A program made the position numbers and the translations under genes. The notes under the pieces are model-generated. The model ran no database searches and was not told where the DNA came from. It was given only the letters and a program-made list of their open reading frames with translations. A stretch of DNA of 64,000 bases from an uncultured Spirochaetales bacterium (GTDB lineage: Bacteria > Spirochaetota > Spirochaetia > Sphaerochaetales > Sphaerochaetaceae). Positions within the stretch are counted from its first letter, which is position 1, and the number at the start of each line of letters is the position of its first letter. Shown one piece after another: positions 34,158 through 43,416 of this stretch. The stretch covers positions 1 to 64,000 of the forward strand of contig CASEGX010000117.1 in NCBI GenBank assembly GCA_949287505.1, written 5' to 3'.

Positions 34158-35201
34158 TAGAAGTACTGCAAGATAGCTTACAAGAGCTTCCATCTCGCTT
34201 TTTGCAATGCGTTCATTCACACTATGCGCGTTCTCATATCCGATGCATAGCGTGATGGCATCGATGCCGAGACGACGGAGGTTGTTTGCATCGCTTCCGC
34301 CAGATGTCGGTTTTGTCTTTCCGTCTCTTCCGATGGTTTCAGCAGCTTCCATTGCTCTTATAAGGGCTTTATCTGTCTCTTCGATAATGTAAGGAGAATA
34401 GAGATCATAGAGCTGTACATTGCATTCAGCCCCAGCTTCAGCCGCGGCTTCTTCTGCGTTTCTTATGATAAGATCTGATACATTCCTTCTCTTGTCATCT
34501 GAAAGTGATCTCACTTCGTATATGACAGTGGCTTTATCTGGAACTATATTCGTGGATCCTGGTGCCATGAAGGATCCGACATTGCATGTTGTCTCTTCAT
34601 CGATTCTCCCTGAGGGGGAAGACGCTACGGCTTTTGCCGCGGCTTTTATGGCATTGATACCTTTCTCTGGAGAAAATCCTGCATGCGCCGTGCGTCCAAG
34701 CATTGTTATCTCAATGCGGTTTTTCCCAGGAGCTGAGATTATTGCAGTCCCTACATCTCCTGCGGCATCAAGGATGTAAGCTTCCTTGATACTGAATGGT
34801 TCAAAGAATCTTTTTTCCAGTTTTGCAGATCCCTGCAGTCCCAGTTCCTCTGCACGTGTGAAAAGGAAAAGAGCATCTGGCTTTTTCTCTGCGATGGTAA
34901 GAACAGCAGCAATCGCAGCTTTATCATCAGCACCTAGTGCTGTGTGCCCATCTGTGAAGAAATATTCCTCATTCTCAAGCATGTGTGCATCTACAGCTCT
35001 CTCCACAGTATCCATATGGCATACTATCATGAGCTTGCTTTCCGCAGTGCTGTTCCAGAAAAGAAGATTTCCTGCCTCGTCATCACGGAAAAAATAACCA
35101 TGTTCACTCATTCTTGAGATTATATATGAGCTGACACCATCTTCTTTCCATGAAGGCGATGGTATTGATACAAGATTCCTGAAATGCTCAAAGACGTTCA
35201 T
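34149..35201 (-). CDS. M20-family metallopeptidase (PepT-like)
   Basis: A 350-residue di-zinc peptidase. Zinc ligands and catalytic residues are visible: MIVCHMDTVE (His, Asp), ALGADDKAAIAAVL (bridging Asp), TRAEELGLQGS (general-base Glu and ligand Glu) and a C-terminal His in YENAHSVNERI. A dimerisation domain lies between about 160 and 270 (ITMLGRTAHAGFSPEKGINA). The family includes tripeptidase T and aminoacylases; the substrate is probably a small peptide. The start ATG (35201) has no ribosome site but lies 7 bases after TATATT, so it may be leaderless. Cytosolic, monocistronic. Confidence 0.87.
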   Translation of the reverse strand: MNVFEHFRNLVSIPSPSWKEDGVSSYIISRMSEHGYFFRDDEAGNLLFWNSTAESKLMIVCHMDTVERAVDAHMLENEEYFFTDGHTALGADDKAAIAAVLTIAEKKPDALFLFTRAEELGLQGSAKLEKRFFEPFSIKEAYILDAAGDVGTAIISAPGKNRIEITMLGRTAHAGFSPEKGINAIKAAAKAVASSPSGRIDEETTCNVGSFMAPGSTNIVPDKATVIYEVRSLSDDKRRNVSDLIIRNAEEAAAEAGAECNVQLYDLYSPYIIEETDKALIRAMEAAETIGRDGKTKPTSGGSDANNLRRLGIDAITLCIGYENAHSVNERIAKSEMEALVSYLAVLLSV

Positions 35202-35624
35202 AGAGCTGAATATAGTCCTCTTTCCGGTTTTATTCCATATGCCATCTTCAGATAAGAAGCAGGGTGATTTAAAACCATCTAACTGTTAAAGCATGATTGA
35301 GTAATCCATACTTCTCGCTGTGGTAAGACCTCGAGGCTCTCTATTCCGTGCGGGAAGAGAGTCTCCTATAAGCATTATCTTTTCCTGAATCCCACCGGTT
35401 ATCTTTCTTCTTTGCATATCGGAGAATGCATCTCGGAAACCAGAACGGGTTGTTGGCAATCTTTTCTGACTAGTTTTTGAGATGTGCAGCGGGGTTTTCA
35501 GCAATGTCTCTATATACACAGTATCAGCTGAAAAATGAGAGGGGATACTATGTAAGTACAATGGATATCCGTTTCCACAAAGGAAGGAGAGAATATCAGA
35601 ATATCAAAAAACAAAGAATGGCAT
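35202..35624. other. Intergenic region between the M20 peptidase and LRR genes
   Basis: No convincing gene. A 91-codon frame on the minus strand (35286-35561) has no signal, motif or ribosome site and is probably chance. Upstream of the peptidase, TATATT (35209-35214, minus strand) could be its -10 box. Nothing else is recognised. Confidence 0.4.
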
Positions 35625-35654
35625 GGCAAAACAATAGGGCAGGTTGCCCTGCCC
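35625..35654 (-). terminator. Terminator of the LRR lipoprotein gene
   Basis: On the minus strand GGGCAGG (35654-35648) pairs with CCTGCCC (35643-35637) around GCAA, followed by TATTGTTTT. It is a GC-rich stem with a T-rich tail, 21 bases after the stop codon. Confidence 0.75.
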
Positions 35655-35675
35655 GTATAGCTTCTATAAGCTCGA

Positions 35676-38057
35676 TTATAAGCTTTCATCTGGAAGCGAA
35701 ACCCCATCAACGATGATATCTGTAGTAACTGTATGACCATTAGAGTATCCGACTTTCCAGCTAGCTGTATGAGGTTCACCATCAATAGAAGAACCCTCTG
35801 TAATATTAACAATCTGAGTTGATGACAGCGTGCCCTGATCGAAGACCTGTTCGTATGTTCCATAAAGAACAACATCAGATCCCTCTGCATTATATTTAAC
35901 ACCAGTCATGGTGATTACATAATTACCGCTTGTTTGGCTGCCTTCTGTAATTTCCATACCATCGAGATCCATATACTGGATAATACTGATAGTTGTACTG
36001 AAAATGCTTCTTACAAAATTGAGATTTCCTGTTTCTCCACCTGGATTATCATCTCCTCCCGGCGTTGTTCCAGGTTCTGCATAGATTACCTCACAGCTTT
36101 CTGGAAGCTGCCTGAAAATTGAAGACTCCCAACCATCAGGAATTTTGCCTTCCTCGAAAGCTACCTTGAAGGTTTTCAGATTATGGCATGCATTGAATGC
36201 ATTCGGGCCAACGTCAACAACAGAAGCTGGAATCTCTATATTCTCAAGACCCGTTGCCCAGAAAGCGCCTGTGTTTATACGTTCAAGTCCATCCGGAAGT
36301 TTGATTTTCTTAAGGGATGTACAGCCATGAAAGGCTTCCCTTCCGATGCTCCTAAGAGTAGAAGGCAGGGAAACATCAGCAAGAGATGTACATTTTGAGA
36401 AAGTTGAGCTTTCTAATGATGCTACACCTTCTGGAATTTCTATAGTCTCAAGAGAAGTGCAGCCTTCGAATGCAGATACACCGATTTCATTGATACTGGA
36501 AGGAATCTCAATGCTCTTAATTGTTGTGAGATCTTTGAATGCATCATTACCGATTTTCACCACAGGTAAGCCGCGGTATTCAGCAAGGATATTGACTTCT
36601 ACTGGTGTAGAACCTGGTGCATATCCATCAACCAGATAACATTCAACTTCGTTATTGTTCTCATCATAATAAAACCTTGGAACATAATACAGCTTATTAA
36701 GTTCTGCTGGCTTACTTTCTACATTATCCGGAAGACGATTGTTCCATCCATGCCACTTGTATGATACTTCGTGGACATAGGGAACATATACGGTCCTAAG
36801 ATTAGCGCAGTTCTCAAAGATTCCGTTTCCTATGATCTCCACAGTTTCAGGAAGAGTAACTTCCTCAATAAGGGTACCACTGAATGCTCCGTCTCCAATA
36901 GTTTTAACACTTGCTGGAAATGAAGATATTTTGATTGGAGTGTTTTTGAAAGCATTTTCCCCGATTGTCTGAAGTTTTTCCGGGAGTTCTGTGAGTGAAA
37001 CGTTGATCCCCTCAAAAGCACTTTCTCCGATTTCCGTGAGCGAAGAGGGAAGGGAGGTGAGAGCGATGCTCTTGTTTTCTGGATATCCCATGAAAAAAGC
37101 ATACTGACCTATACTCTTCAAAGAATCAGGAAGTTCCGTAAGAGCAAGATTTGAACACTCATAAAAGGAATATTCTCCGATTGATTCAAGTGTAGATGGA
37201 AGATTGATAGTCGTCAGTGATTTGCAGCCATGGAATGCCTCATTCTCAATGACCTTTACAGTCTTCGGAACTGTAATAGATGTAATAGATTCGTTTTGAT
37301 AGAAAGCATGCGAACCAATGGCAATAACGGGAAGTCCTTTATACTCAGCAGGAATACTTAATTCAGAATTACCATCTGTAACACTTGCTCCGATGCAGAT
37401 ATATCCATTTTCTTCTGATGATTTCAAGAAGGCGAGGCCTTCATTGCCGTAGTTGTAATGGATTGTCGTACTTTCTGGGACATTATCCACCCACATCAAA
37501 CTGTTCCAGGCATATGAACCTTCAGGAAGCGGAACATACAGATCTGTAAGATTTGAGCAGCCAGCAAGCATACTATACTGAACCATCGTTACGCTATCAG
37601 GAATTGTAAGGCTCTTAAGCCCGCTGTTTCTGAATGCAGAAAGACCAATGTACTGCAACGTTGATGGCAGTTCTAGTTCTTCAAGGTTCGGCATATTCGA
37701 AAACGAATTGTCATTGATCGCAAGAATACCATCTTCGATGACAATCTTTCTGACATCCTGCAGCATTGTTGCATCTTGGATGGTTGCAATCTTATACCCT
37801 TTGATTTCAGAAGGAATTGTGTATGTGTCTATAGGTTCATCAGGCCTTTTCATGGCCATTACACCGTAATATCCCTCGTAATCAGGATCAGGATAGATTG
37901 CAAACATGCCATCTTCACTTGTAATGAATCCAGTTTCTCCTCCTGGATTATCCGGATCATCTCCAGTATCCGACGTAACCTGCGGCGAACATGAGACAGA
38001 TACAAAAGCAATAATCAATACAAAAAGAATGGCTGATATTACTGAAAGCTTCTTCAT
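35676..38057 (-). CDS. BspA-like leucine-rich-repeat surface lipoprotein
   Basis: A 793-residue lipoprotein. The signal peptide ends in a lipobox (FVSVSCSP, lipidated Cys near 23), then an Asp/Gly/Pro linker. Most of the chain is LRR_5 (BspA/TpLRR) repeats of about 23 residues, for example ITVPKTVKVIENEAFHGCKS, LPSTLESIGEYSFYECSN and IEIPSSINEIGVSAFEGCTS, in two blocks (about 85-425 and 490-660). The last 110 residues form a separate domain after a second GGDDNPGGETG linker, a sequence that also follows the lipobox. BspA-like proteins bind host fibronectin or other bacteria in Treponema, Tannerella and Trichomonas. Ribosome site GGGGGAGGT. It would sit on the outer membrane. Confidence 0.9.
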   Translation of the reverse strand: MKKLSVISAILFVLIIAFVSVSCSPQVTSDTGDDPDNPGGETGFITSEDGMFAIYPDPDYEGYYGVMAMKRPDEPIDTYTIPSEIKGYKIATIQDATMLQDVRKIVIEDGILAINDNSFSNMPNLEELELPSTLQYIGLSAFRNSGLKSLTIPDSVTMVQYSMLAGCSNLTDLYVPLPEGSYAWNSLMWVDNVPESTTIHYNYGNEGLAFLKSSEENGYICIGASVTDGNSELSIPAEYKGLPVIAIGSHAFYQNESITSITVPKTVKVIENEAFHGCKSLTTINLPSTLESIGEYSFYECSNLALTELPDSLKSIGQYAFFMGYPENKSIALTSLPSSLTEIGESAFEGINVSLTELPEKLQTIGENAFKNTPIKISSFPASVKTIGDGAFSGTLIEEVTLPETVEIIGNGIFENCANLRTVYVPYVHEVSYKWHGWNNRLPDNVESKPAELNKLYYVPRFYYDENNNEVECYLVDGYAPGSTPVEVNILAEYRGLPVVKIGNDAFKDLTTIKSIEIPSSINEIGVSAFEGCTSLETIEIPEGVASLESSTFSKCTSLADVSLPSTLRSIGREAFHGCTSLKKIKLPDGLERINTGAFWATGLENIEIPASVVDVGPNAFNACHNLKTFKVAFEEGKIPDGWESSIFRQLPESCEVIYAEPGTTPGGDDNPGGETGNLNFVRSIFSTTISIIQYMDLDGMEITEGSQTSGNYVITMTGVKYNAEGSDVVLYGTYEQVFDQGTLSSTQIVNITEGSSIDGEPHTASWKVGYSNGHTVTTDIIVDGVSLPDESL

Positions 38058-38083
38058 TCAGACCTCCCCCATAAAACGTTGTA

Positions 38084-38112
38084 ACAATATCATGTTGTGT
38101 AGGATATGTTAA
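38084..38112 (-). promoter_or_regulatory. Promoter of the LRR lipoprotein gene
   Basis: On the minus strand TTAACA (38112-38107) and TATTGT (38089-38084) are separated by 17 bp, with the expected start about 20 bases before the ATG at 38057. Confidence 0.5.
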
Positions 38113-38548
38113 GGATTCAGGTAAGAATTAACTCTTCAGGGTAGGCCATTGCCTCGCCTCTATCGTTGCACTTAAGGTTTTGACAGATTTCCTAGAATAT
38201 AGAAATAAGCAAAAACCATTTACATAAGTGATGCATTGATATTATAGAGATAAAGCAAAGCCTCACTCCTGTAGCTCGCCGATAGAGAAAAACAAAAGCG
38301 GTATATGCTGTCAGGATAAACAATCTTTAAACACGAAGCCTCATCTGATAGGGCCTTCAATAATCGGGAGGGGAGGCTACAGATCGGTTTCACTCAGGTT
38401 TGTATCTTTTCCAAATAATTTCAAAGTGCTTTTGGTTCACTTCCATCCTGGATGTAGAGGAGGTAGGGGAACAATAGCTGTATGTATAAGGAGAATCTTC
38501 ACCATATCGGGAACGCAGAACGTATATGCAGTAAAAGGAGATTCTGTA
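38113..38548. other. Intergenic region before the AAA-ATPase gene
   Basis: No gene is supported. The frame of the next gene is open upstream to 38426, but that stretch lacks a ribosome site and family similarity. A long-spaced inverted repeat AGCCTC/GAGGCT occurs at about 38338-38381. Nothing else is recognised. Confidence 0.35.
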
Positions 38549-40150
38549 ATGAATGCGAACTGGTATACTGATGATATGAAGACGATTACCACGAATCTTT
38601 TCTCTTTCAGGCTTTTCAGGGAAAACGATGACATCCTGTACATAGATAAAACGATGTACGCTTATATTCTTGCGAAGGAGACAACGAAGAACTTCTTCTT
38701 TCTCTCCCGCCCAAGAAGATTTGGCAAATCGCTCTTCTGTTCAACACTTCATTCTCTCTTTGAAGGAGATGAGAAGCTGTTCAAAGGCTTGTACATAGCA
38801 GAGAAGACTGATTACGATTTCAAGCCTTATCCTGTCCTTCATTTTGATTTCAGTGGTATGGATACCCGCAATATTGAGGAGTTTCTTTCGGCATTCCGGC
38901 ATTTGATAAAGTATGAGGCAAGCAGGAACAATGTGATGTTGGACGATGCTACTCCAGCGCAGATGCTTGATACCCTCATCAAGAAGCTCTCAGATGAGAA
39001 AGGCCCTGTTGTGATACTCATAGACGAGTTCGATTCACCACTTACAGCCATGCCGAAGATTGCAGATGAGATAAGACAGGTTTTGAATCCCTTTTATGCC
39101 ACAGTGAAGAAAAACAGCGAGAGAATAAGGTTTTTCTTCATCACTGGGGTTGTGAAACTTGCGAACCTATCCCTCTTCTCTTCACTGAATAACCTTACAG
39201 ATATCTCAATGCTCCCTGAGTTCGCAGCAGGCTTCGGGTATACGGAAGAAGAGCTGAAGGAATACTTCGGGGAGGAAATTGATGAATACCTTGAAGAGCA
39301 TAGGTGTGAACAGAAGGAAGATTTCATAAGAAAGATAAAGGATTACTATGACGGTTATCGTTTCTCGCCAGATGCTGAGATATATGTTTATAATCCAGTC
39401 TCCATAGGTTCGTTTTTCAATAACAGGTGCAGATTCAGAAATTACTGGAATCATACAGGTGTTCCTGCATTTGCAGTCAGCCTTGCCAGAAAGTGTAATC
39501 TGCTGGAACTTATTGATGGGGAATCTCTTTTCATAAACGAAGCAGCTTTCTATACATTTGATATTTCAGATATAACCTCTACCAGTCTTTCGAGAAGTTC
39601 TGTGATAGCACTTCTGTATTATGCCGGGTATCTTACTTTCATAGATGAGAACAGTGTGGATTATCCCAATACGGAAGTCAGAATATCTTTCATGGAGAAT
39701 CTTGTCTCAAGATATGCCGATGGCGGGGTCGACAAGGCATTTATGGGCATCTGGATAAATGGTTTTCGTAAAGCCTGTGAAAATGGTGATGAGGAAGCAG
39801 TAAGGAAACATATGGAGAAATACTTCAATGCATTCTCATATGAACTCGGATACGGGGAAAAGGAACGGTTCTATCATATAATCTTTCATGCAGTTTTCAT
39901 TATTGCCGGTCTATATGCAAATTCCGAGGACAGAGGGCTGAGAGGACGATCTGATGAGGCTGTTATAGCAGGGGAGCATATCTGGGTATTCGAGCTAAAA
40001 GTGGACAGAAGTGTGGATGAGGCCTTGAAGCAGATAGAAGAGAAAGGCTATGGAGAGAAGTATGCCTACACTGGAAAGAAAATACACAGAATCGGCATAA
40101 GCTTCTCTTCTGAGACAAGGACTATTGCACAGTGGAAAAGCCTTTCATGA
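38549..40150 (+). CDS. AAA-ATPase-like / PD-(D/E)XK nuclease superfamily protein
   Basis: A 533-residue protein of the AAA-ATPase_like + PD-(D/E)XK (DUF1703) family. Start at 38549 after AAAAGGAG; from there the N-terminus matches the family (NLFSFRLFRENDDILYIDKT). Walker A is in SRPRRFGKSLFCSTLHSLFE and Walker B in VVILIDEFDSPL. The C-terminal nuclease-like part has GRSDEAVI, then WVFELKVDRSVDEALKQIEE. The family is abundant in gut bacteria including treponemes, often in many copies, and its function is not known; mobile-element or conflict roles have been proposed. It overlaps the convergent molybdenum hydroxylase gene by 6 bp. Confidence 0.88.
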   Translation: MNANWYTDDMKTITTNLFSFRLFRENDDILYIDKTMYAYILAKETTKNFFFLSRPRRFGKSLFCSTLHSLFEGDEKLFKGLYIAEKTDYDFKPYPVLHFDFSGMDTRNIEEFLSAFRHLIKYEASRNNVMLDDATPAQMLDTLIKKLSDEKGPVVILIDEFDSPLTAMPKIADEIRQVLNPFYATVKKNSERIRFFFITGVVKLANLSLFSSLNNLTDISMLPEFAAGFGYTEEELKEYFGEEIDEYLEEHRCEQKEDFIRKIKDYYDGYRFSPDAEIYVYNPVSIGSFFNNRCRFRNYWNHTGVPAFAVSLARKCNLLELIDGESLFINEAAFYTFDISDITSTSLSRSSVIALLYYAGYLTFIDENSVDYPNTEVRISFMENLVSRYADGGVDKAFMGIWINGFRKACENGDEEAVRKHMEKYFNAFSYELGYGEKERFYHIIFHAVFIIAGLYANSEDRGLRGRSDEAVIAGEHIWVFELKVDRSVDEALKQIEEKGYGEKYAYTGKKIHRIGISFSSETRTIAQWKSLS

Positions 40151-42700
40151 CTTCTTTCTGCTGTAAGGAGTATCGGAAAGGGGGAGTGTACAACGCTCAA
40201 TTCCATCCAGACGGCGGTATGCATTTGCTATAGCCGGAGCTGTAGGAATCGTGCAGAGCTCTCCGACACCTTTTGCTCCATAGGACGATGGGAGTTTCCC
40301 GGAGGCATGAACGAGCTTCGTTTCTATTTCAGGCCTGTCTGTGGTCCTCAGAAGCCCAAGTGTCGCATATTTTGATTTCACAATGCCGTTTTCCGTTATG
40401 AAATCCTCGGTAAGGGCATAACCCATACCCATCAGTACGCCACCTTCAATCTGTCCCTCTATTGCCTTCATGTTGATTACAGTTCCTGCATCGCAGGCTG
40501 CTGTGATTTTCCTGACACGTCTCTCTTCATCAAGCTCAGCAACCTGTGCAGAGTATGAATAGGCGAGGTGAGACACAGGATTTTGTTTTGTGCTTGTAAT
40601 CGGATCTGTCCTGAAATCGAACTCGGCACTGAATTCCTGTCCCTCAAGAGAGCTGAGACTCCCTTTTCCGAGAGCATCTTTCAGCTTAAGTGATGCAAGA
40701 CGTACAGCCTCCCCTGTGAACGCGGTCTGTCTTGAGGCGGTGGATGTGCCGCTGTCCGGAGTACGTGATGTGTCCGGGGCTTCCACGATGAAAGCATTCC
40801 GTGGCATGGAGAGCGTTTGGGCTGCTATCTGAAGCATTACGGTCCCGATTCCCTGCCCCATGCATGCAGCTGATGAGCGTATATGTATTTTCCCGTCTTC
40901 AACGGATAGCGTACAGCGTCCTGCGTCTGGAACTCCTACACCGACGCCGCTGTTTTTCATGGCAAGAGCTATGCCCGTTCTCTGTGATGAGTAGTATGCA
41001 TCCCTTACGGCTTCAAGACATTCTATGATACCTGTGTCAGGACCGGCAATCTGCCCGTTTGGCATCACGTCTCCTGGCTTTAGTGCATTGAGCATTCTGA
41101 TCTCAAATGGATCCAGGCCTGTAAGCGCTGCCATTTCATCCATTGCGCTTTCCATCGCAAAGCAGGACTGGGTGACACCGAAGCCTCTGAATGCACCTGC
41201 AGGAACATTGTTTGTATACATGGCCTTTCCATCGACCTCGAAATTCTGGAAATTATATGGGCCGGATGCATGCGTGCATGCTCTTTGGAGAACAGGACCA
41301 CCAAGGGATGCATACGCTCCTGTATCAGCGAGAATCTCTGCCTTCATCCCCTTGATCCTTCCATTCTTATCTCCGCCGAGCCTTATATGGATCGTCATCG
41401 GATGGCGCTTTGGATGAACCTCAAGGCTTTCCTGTCTTGTAAGCTTGACTTTGACAGGGCTTTTAAGCAGGTATGCGGCAAGTGCTGCATGATGCTGTAC
41501 GGACATGTCTTCCTTTCCTCCGAATCCACCTCCGACAAGCGTTGCCCTGACATGAACCTTATCCTTTGGGATTGAAAGCATTCTTGCTATTTCTCTCTGG
41601 TCATCATATACAGACTGATCGGAGGTGTAGATGAAGACGCCATCATCTTCCGGCATTGCCACAGCGCATTCCGGTTCCATGAAGGCGTGCTCAGTGAAAG
41701 GAGTGGTATAAGTCTTATCGACGATATAGGTACTCTCACTCAGTGCTTTCTCCGCATCCCCTCTTGAAATATGCTCATGGTCCATGACATTTGAAACGCC
41801 TTCATGTACATGGATTCTCTCCTCAAGAGCCTCTTCCGGGGTATATACGCCATCAAGCTTCTCGTATTCTATCCTTATCTTCTCCTTGATTCGTTTCAGA
41901 GCCTCCTCGGTCTTTGCAACCACAAGGCAGAGTGCATCTCCTTTATATGCAGAAGTCTTTCCTTCCTGTATCAGTACCGGCCAGTCTGCAAGAAGATGTC
42001 CATGGATATTATTCGAGACATCGGAGGCTTTTATGACGGCGACAAAGCCTTCTTCCTTTTCTGCCTCTTCTGTATCTATTGCCTTGAGTCTGATGCGTGG
42101 TTCAGGTGAACGAAGTGCAGAGGCATAGAGCATTCCTTCAACGTGGATGTCATCGGTATAAACGCCTGTGCCGAGAGCTTTCTCGTTGGCATCTATTCTT
42201 GCCATGTCCCCCGAAAGTGCCGTGTCCTCATTCTCTTCAGGTACTGTTCCGCCCTTGCTGAGAAGATCAGAAGCAAGAAGCACAGCATTCTCAATTTTGA
42301 CGTATCCTGTGCATCTGCAGATATTTCCCCTAAGTGCCTTCTTCACATCCTCCCTTGATGGGGAAGGATTCGCGTCAAGCAGGGCCTTGGCTGCCATTAT
42401 CATGCCAGGGGTACAGAAACCGCACTGTACGGCTCCGGCTTCGATGAAGGCATAGGAGTATATGCGCTTTTCCCTTTCTGATAATCCTTCAATTGTTATG
42501 ACAGAAGCCCCATCAAGCTTATAGAGCTTCTGTGTACAGGCTTTGCGGAGCTTTCCGTTTATTATCACAGAGCATGCGCCACAGGCGCCTTCTGAGCATC
42601 CGTCTTTTGTACCTGTTAGATGAAGGGTGTTCCTGAGATAATCAAGAAGGGTGGTATCCCTTTCCGGTGAGTATGTTCTGTTGTTGATAGTAATAGTCAT
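40145..42700 (-). CDS. Molybdenum hydroxylase, xanthine dehydrogenase / aldehyde oxidoreductase type
   Basis: An 851-residue fusion. Residues 1-75 are a plant-type [2Fe-2S] domain (Cys35, 40, 43, 55 in GCSEGACGACSV...KAC), 76-150 a second [2Fe-2S] domain (CGFC at 93-96, CRC at 128-130), and the rest the molybdopterin subunit (TLVGGGFGGKEDMSVQHHAA, GAFRGFGVTQSCFAMESAMD, AACMGQGIGTVMLQIAAQ, GAKGVGELCTIPTAPAIANA). There is no FAD domain, as in Desulfovibrio Mop-type aldehyde oxidoreductases and in so-called selenium-dependent xanthine dehydrogenases of about 850 residues, which this length fits. The substrate is probably a purine or aldehyde; the electron acceptor is not evident. No cofactor-insertion genes are nearby. 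Its 3' end overlaps the AAA gene. Confidence 0.85.
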   Translation of the reverse strand: MTITINNRTYSPERDTTLLDYLRNTLHLTGTKDGCSEGACGACSVIINGKLRKACTQKLYKLDGASVITIEGLSEREKRIYSYAFIEAGAVQCGFCTPGMIMAAKALLDANPSPSREDVKKALRGNICRCTGYVKIENAVLLASDLLSKGGTVPEENEDTALSGDMARIDANEKALGTGVYTDDIHVEGMLYASALRSPEPRIRLKAIDTEEAEKEEGFVAVIKASDVSNNIHGHLLADWPVLIQEGKTSAYKGDALCLVVAKTEEALKRIKEKIRIEYEKLDGVYTPEEALEERIHVHEGVSNVMDHEHISRGDAEKALSESTYIVDKTYTTPFTEHAFMEPECAVAMPEDDGVFIYTSDQSVYDDQREIARMLSIPKDKVHVRATLVGGGFGGKEDMSVQHHAALAAYLLKSPVKVKLTRQESLEVHPKRHPMTIHIRLGGDKNGRIKGMKAEILADTGAYASLGGPVLQRACTHASGPYNFQNFEVDGKAMYTNNVPAGAFRGFGVTQSCFAMESAMDEMAALTGLDPFEIRMLNALKPGDVMPNGQIAGPDTGIIECLEAVRDAYYSSQRTGIALAMKNSGVGVGVPDAGRCTLSVEDGKIHIRSSAACMGQGIGTVMLQIAAQTLSMPRNAFIVEAPDTSRTPDSGTSTASRQTAFTGEAVRLASLKLKDALGKGSLSSLEGQEFSAEFDFRTDPITSTKQNPVSHLAYSYSAQVAELDEERRVRKITAACDAGTVINMKAIEGQIEGGVLMGMGYALTEDFITENGIVKSKYATLGLLRTTDRPEIETKLVHASGKLPSSYGAKGVGELCTIPTAPAIANAYRRLDGIERCTLPLSDTPYSRKKS

Positions 42701-42777
42701 GGCGTCTCCAGCGTATGTTTTCGGTTTGGCCGCTGAGCCACTGGCCGTGATACCATCCCTTATTTATTTTCCTGTCC

Positions 42778-42805
42778 TATTATACTGCCGTCAAGCTTTC
42801 AGTGA
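42778..42805 (-). promoter_or_regulatory. Probable promoter of the molybdenum hydroxylase gene
   Basis: On the minus strand TTCACT (42805-42800) and a perfect TATAAT (42783-42778) are 16 bp apart, 78 bases before the start codon. The -35 box lies within the last codons of the dCMP deaminase gene. Confidence 0.4.
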
Positions 42806-43282
42806 AAGCACAAGTTCTTTTCTTTCTGTATTGAGGGGTTCGAAAAGGACACCGGCCTCTTTGAGCATCTTCTTGCTGGCTAGCGTGGAGTCCGTGGTCT
42901 CATACTTGTCTGAAAGATATACGACCTTCTTTATTCCTGACTGGATGATTGCCTTGGCGCATTCATTGCAAGGGAACAAAGCAACATACAGCGTAGCTCC
43001 CTTCAGGTTAGCTATTGTTGAGTTCAATATGGCATTCAGTTCTGCATGACAGACATAAGGATATTTAGTCTCAAGCCATTCTCCCTCTCTCTCCCAGGGA
43101 AGATCATCATCCGAGCATCCTGTAGGGAAACCGTTATAGCCGACACCTACGATTTTCCTGTCTGGCGAAACGATGCATGCGCCGACTTGAGTGTTCGGAT
43201 CCTTTGAGCGCAGCGATGACAGCACTGCTATCCCCATGAAATACTCATCCCAAGAAATATGGTCTTCTCTCTTACCAGCCAT
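42791..43282 (-). CDS. dCMP deaminase (ComEB-like)
   Basis: A 163-residue zinc deaminase that converts dCMP to dUMP for thymidylate synthesis. The ATG at 43282 has a perfect AAGGAGG ribosome site; an upstream ATG at 43360 does not and would add a non-homologous tail. Motifs: DPNTQVGACIVSPDRKIVGV, GYNGFPTGCSDDDLPWER, VCHAELNAILNS (zinc His, catalytic Glu) and PCNECAKAIIQSGI (zinc Cys pair). The PWxR segment and the length fit dCMP deaminase rather than CMP/dC deaminases. The leader contains an imperfect dyad that includes the ribosome site (about 43281-43309). It is the gene before the molybdenum hydroxylase on the same strand, with no functional link. Confidence 0.92.
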   Translation of the reverse strand: MAGKREDHISWDEYFMGIAVLSSLRSKDPNTQVGACIVSPDRKIVGVGYNGFPTGCSDDDLPWEREGEWLETKYPYVCHAELNAILNSTIANLKGATLYVALFPCNECAKAIIQSGIKKVVYLSDKYETTDSTLASKKMLKEAGVLFEPLNTERKELVLSLKA

Positions 43283-43416
43283 ATTATCCTCCTTCTGAAG
43301 GATTATATCATTTCCAGGACGGGAGGGAAAATCAGAAATGACTGATGGGTAATTAATCACTGTTCCCGGAAAAACTGCGGCTTACGAACCTTGTTTCCTC
43401 CATCCAGCTTTTTTAT

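Noticed and set aside
35286-35561. A 91-codon minus-strand frame between the M20 and LRR genes
   Set aside because: No ribosome site, no recognisable composition or motif, and no operon link.
35676-38057. DNA repeats in the LRR gene as an unstable repeat locus
   Set aside because: The repeats are strong at protein level but diverged in DNA, so recombination between units is unlikely.
38426-38548. A longer N-terminus for the AAA-ATPase gene
   Set aside because: The family match and a good ribosome site begin at 38549; the upstream stretch is unlike the family.
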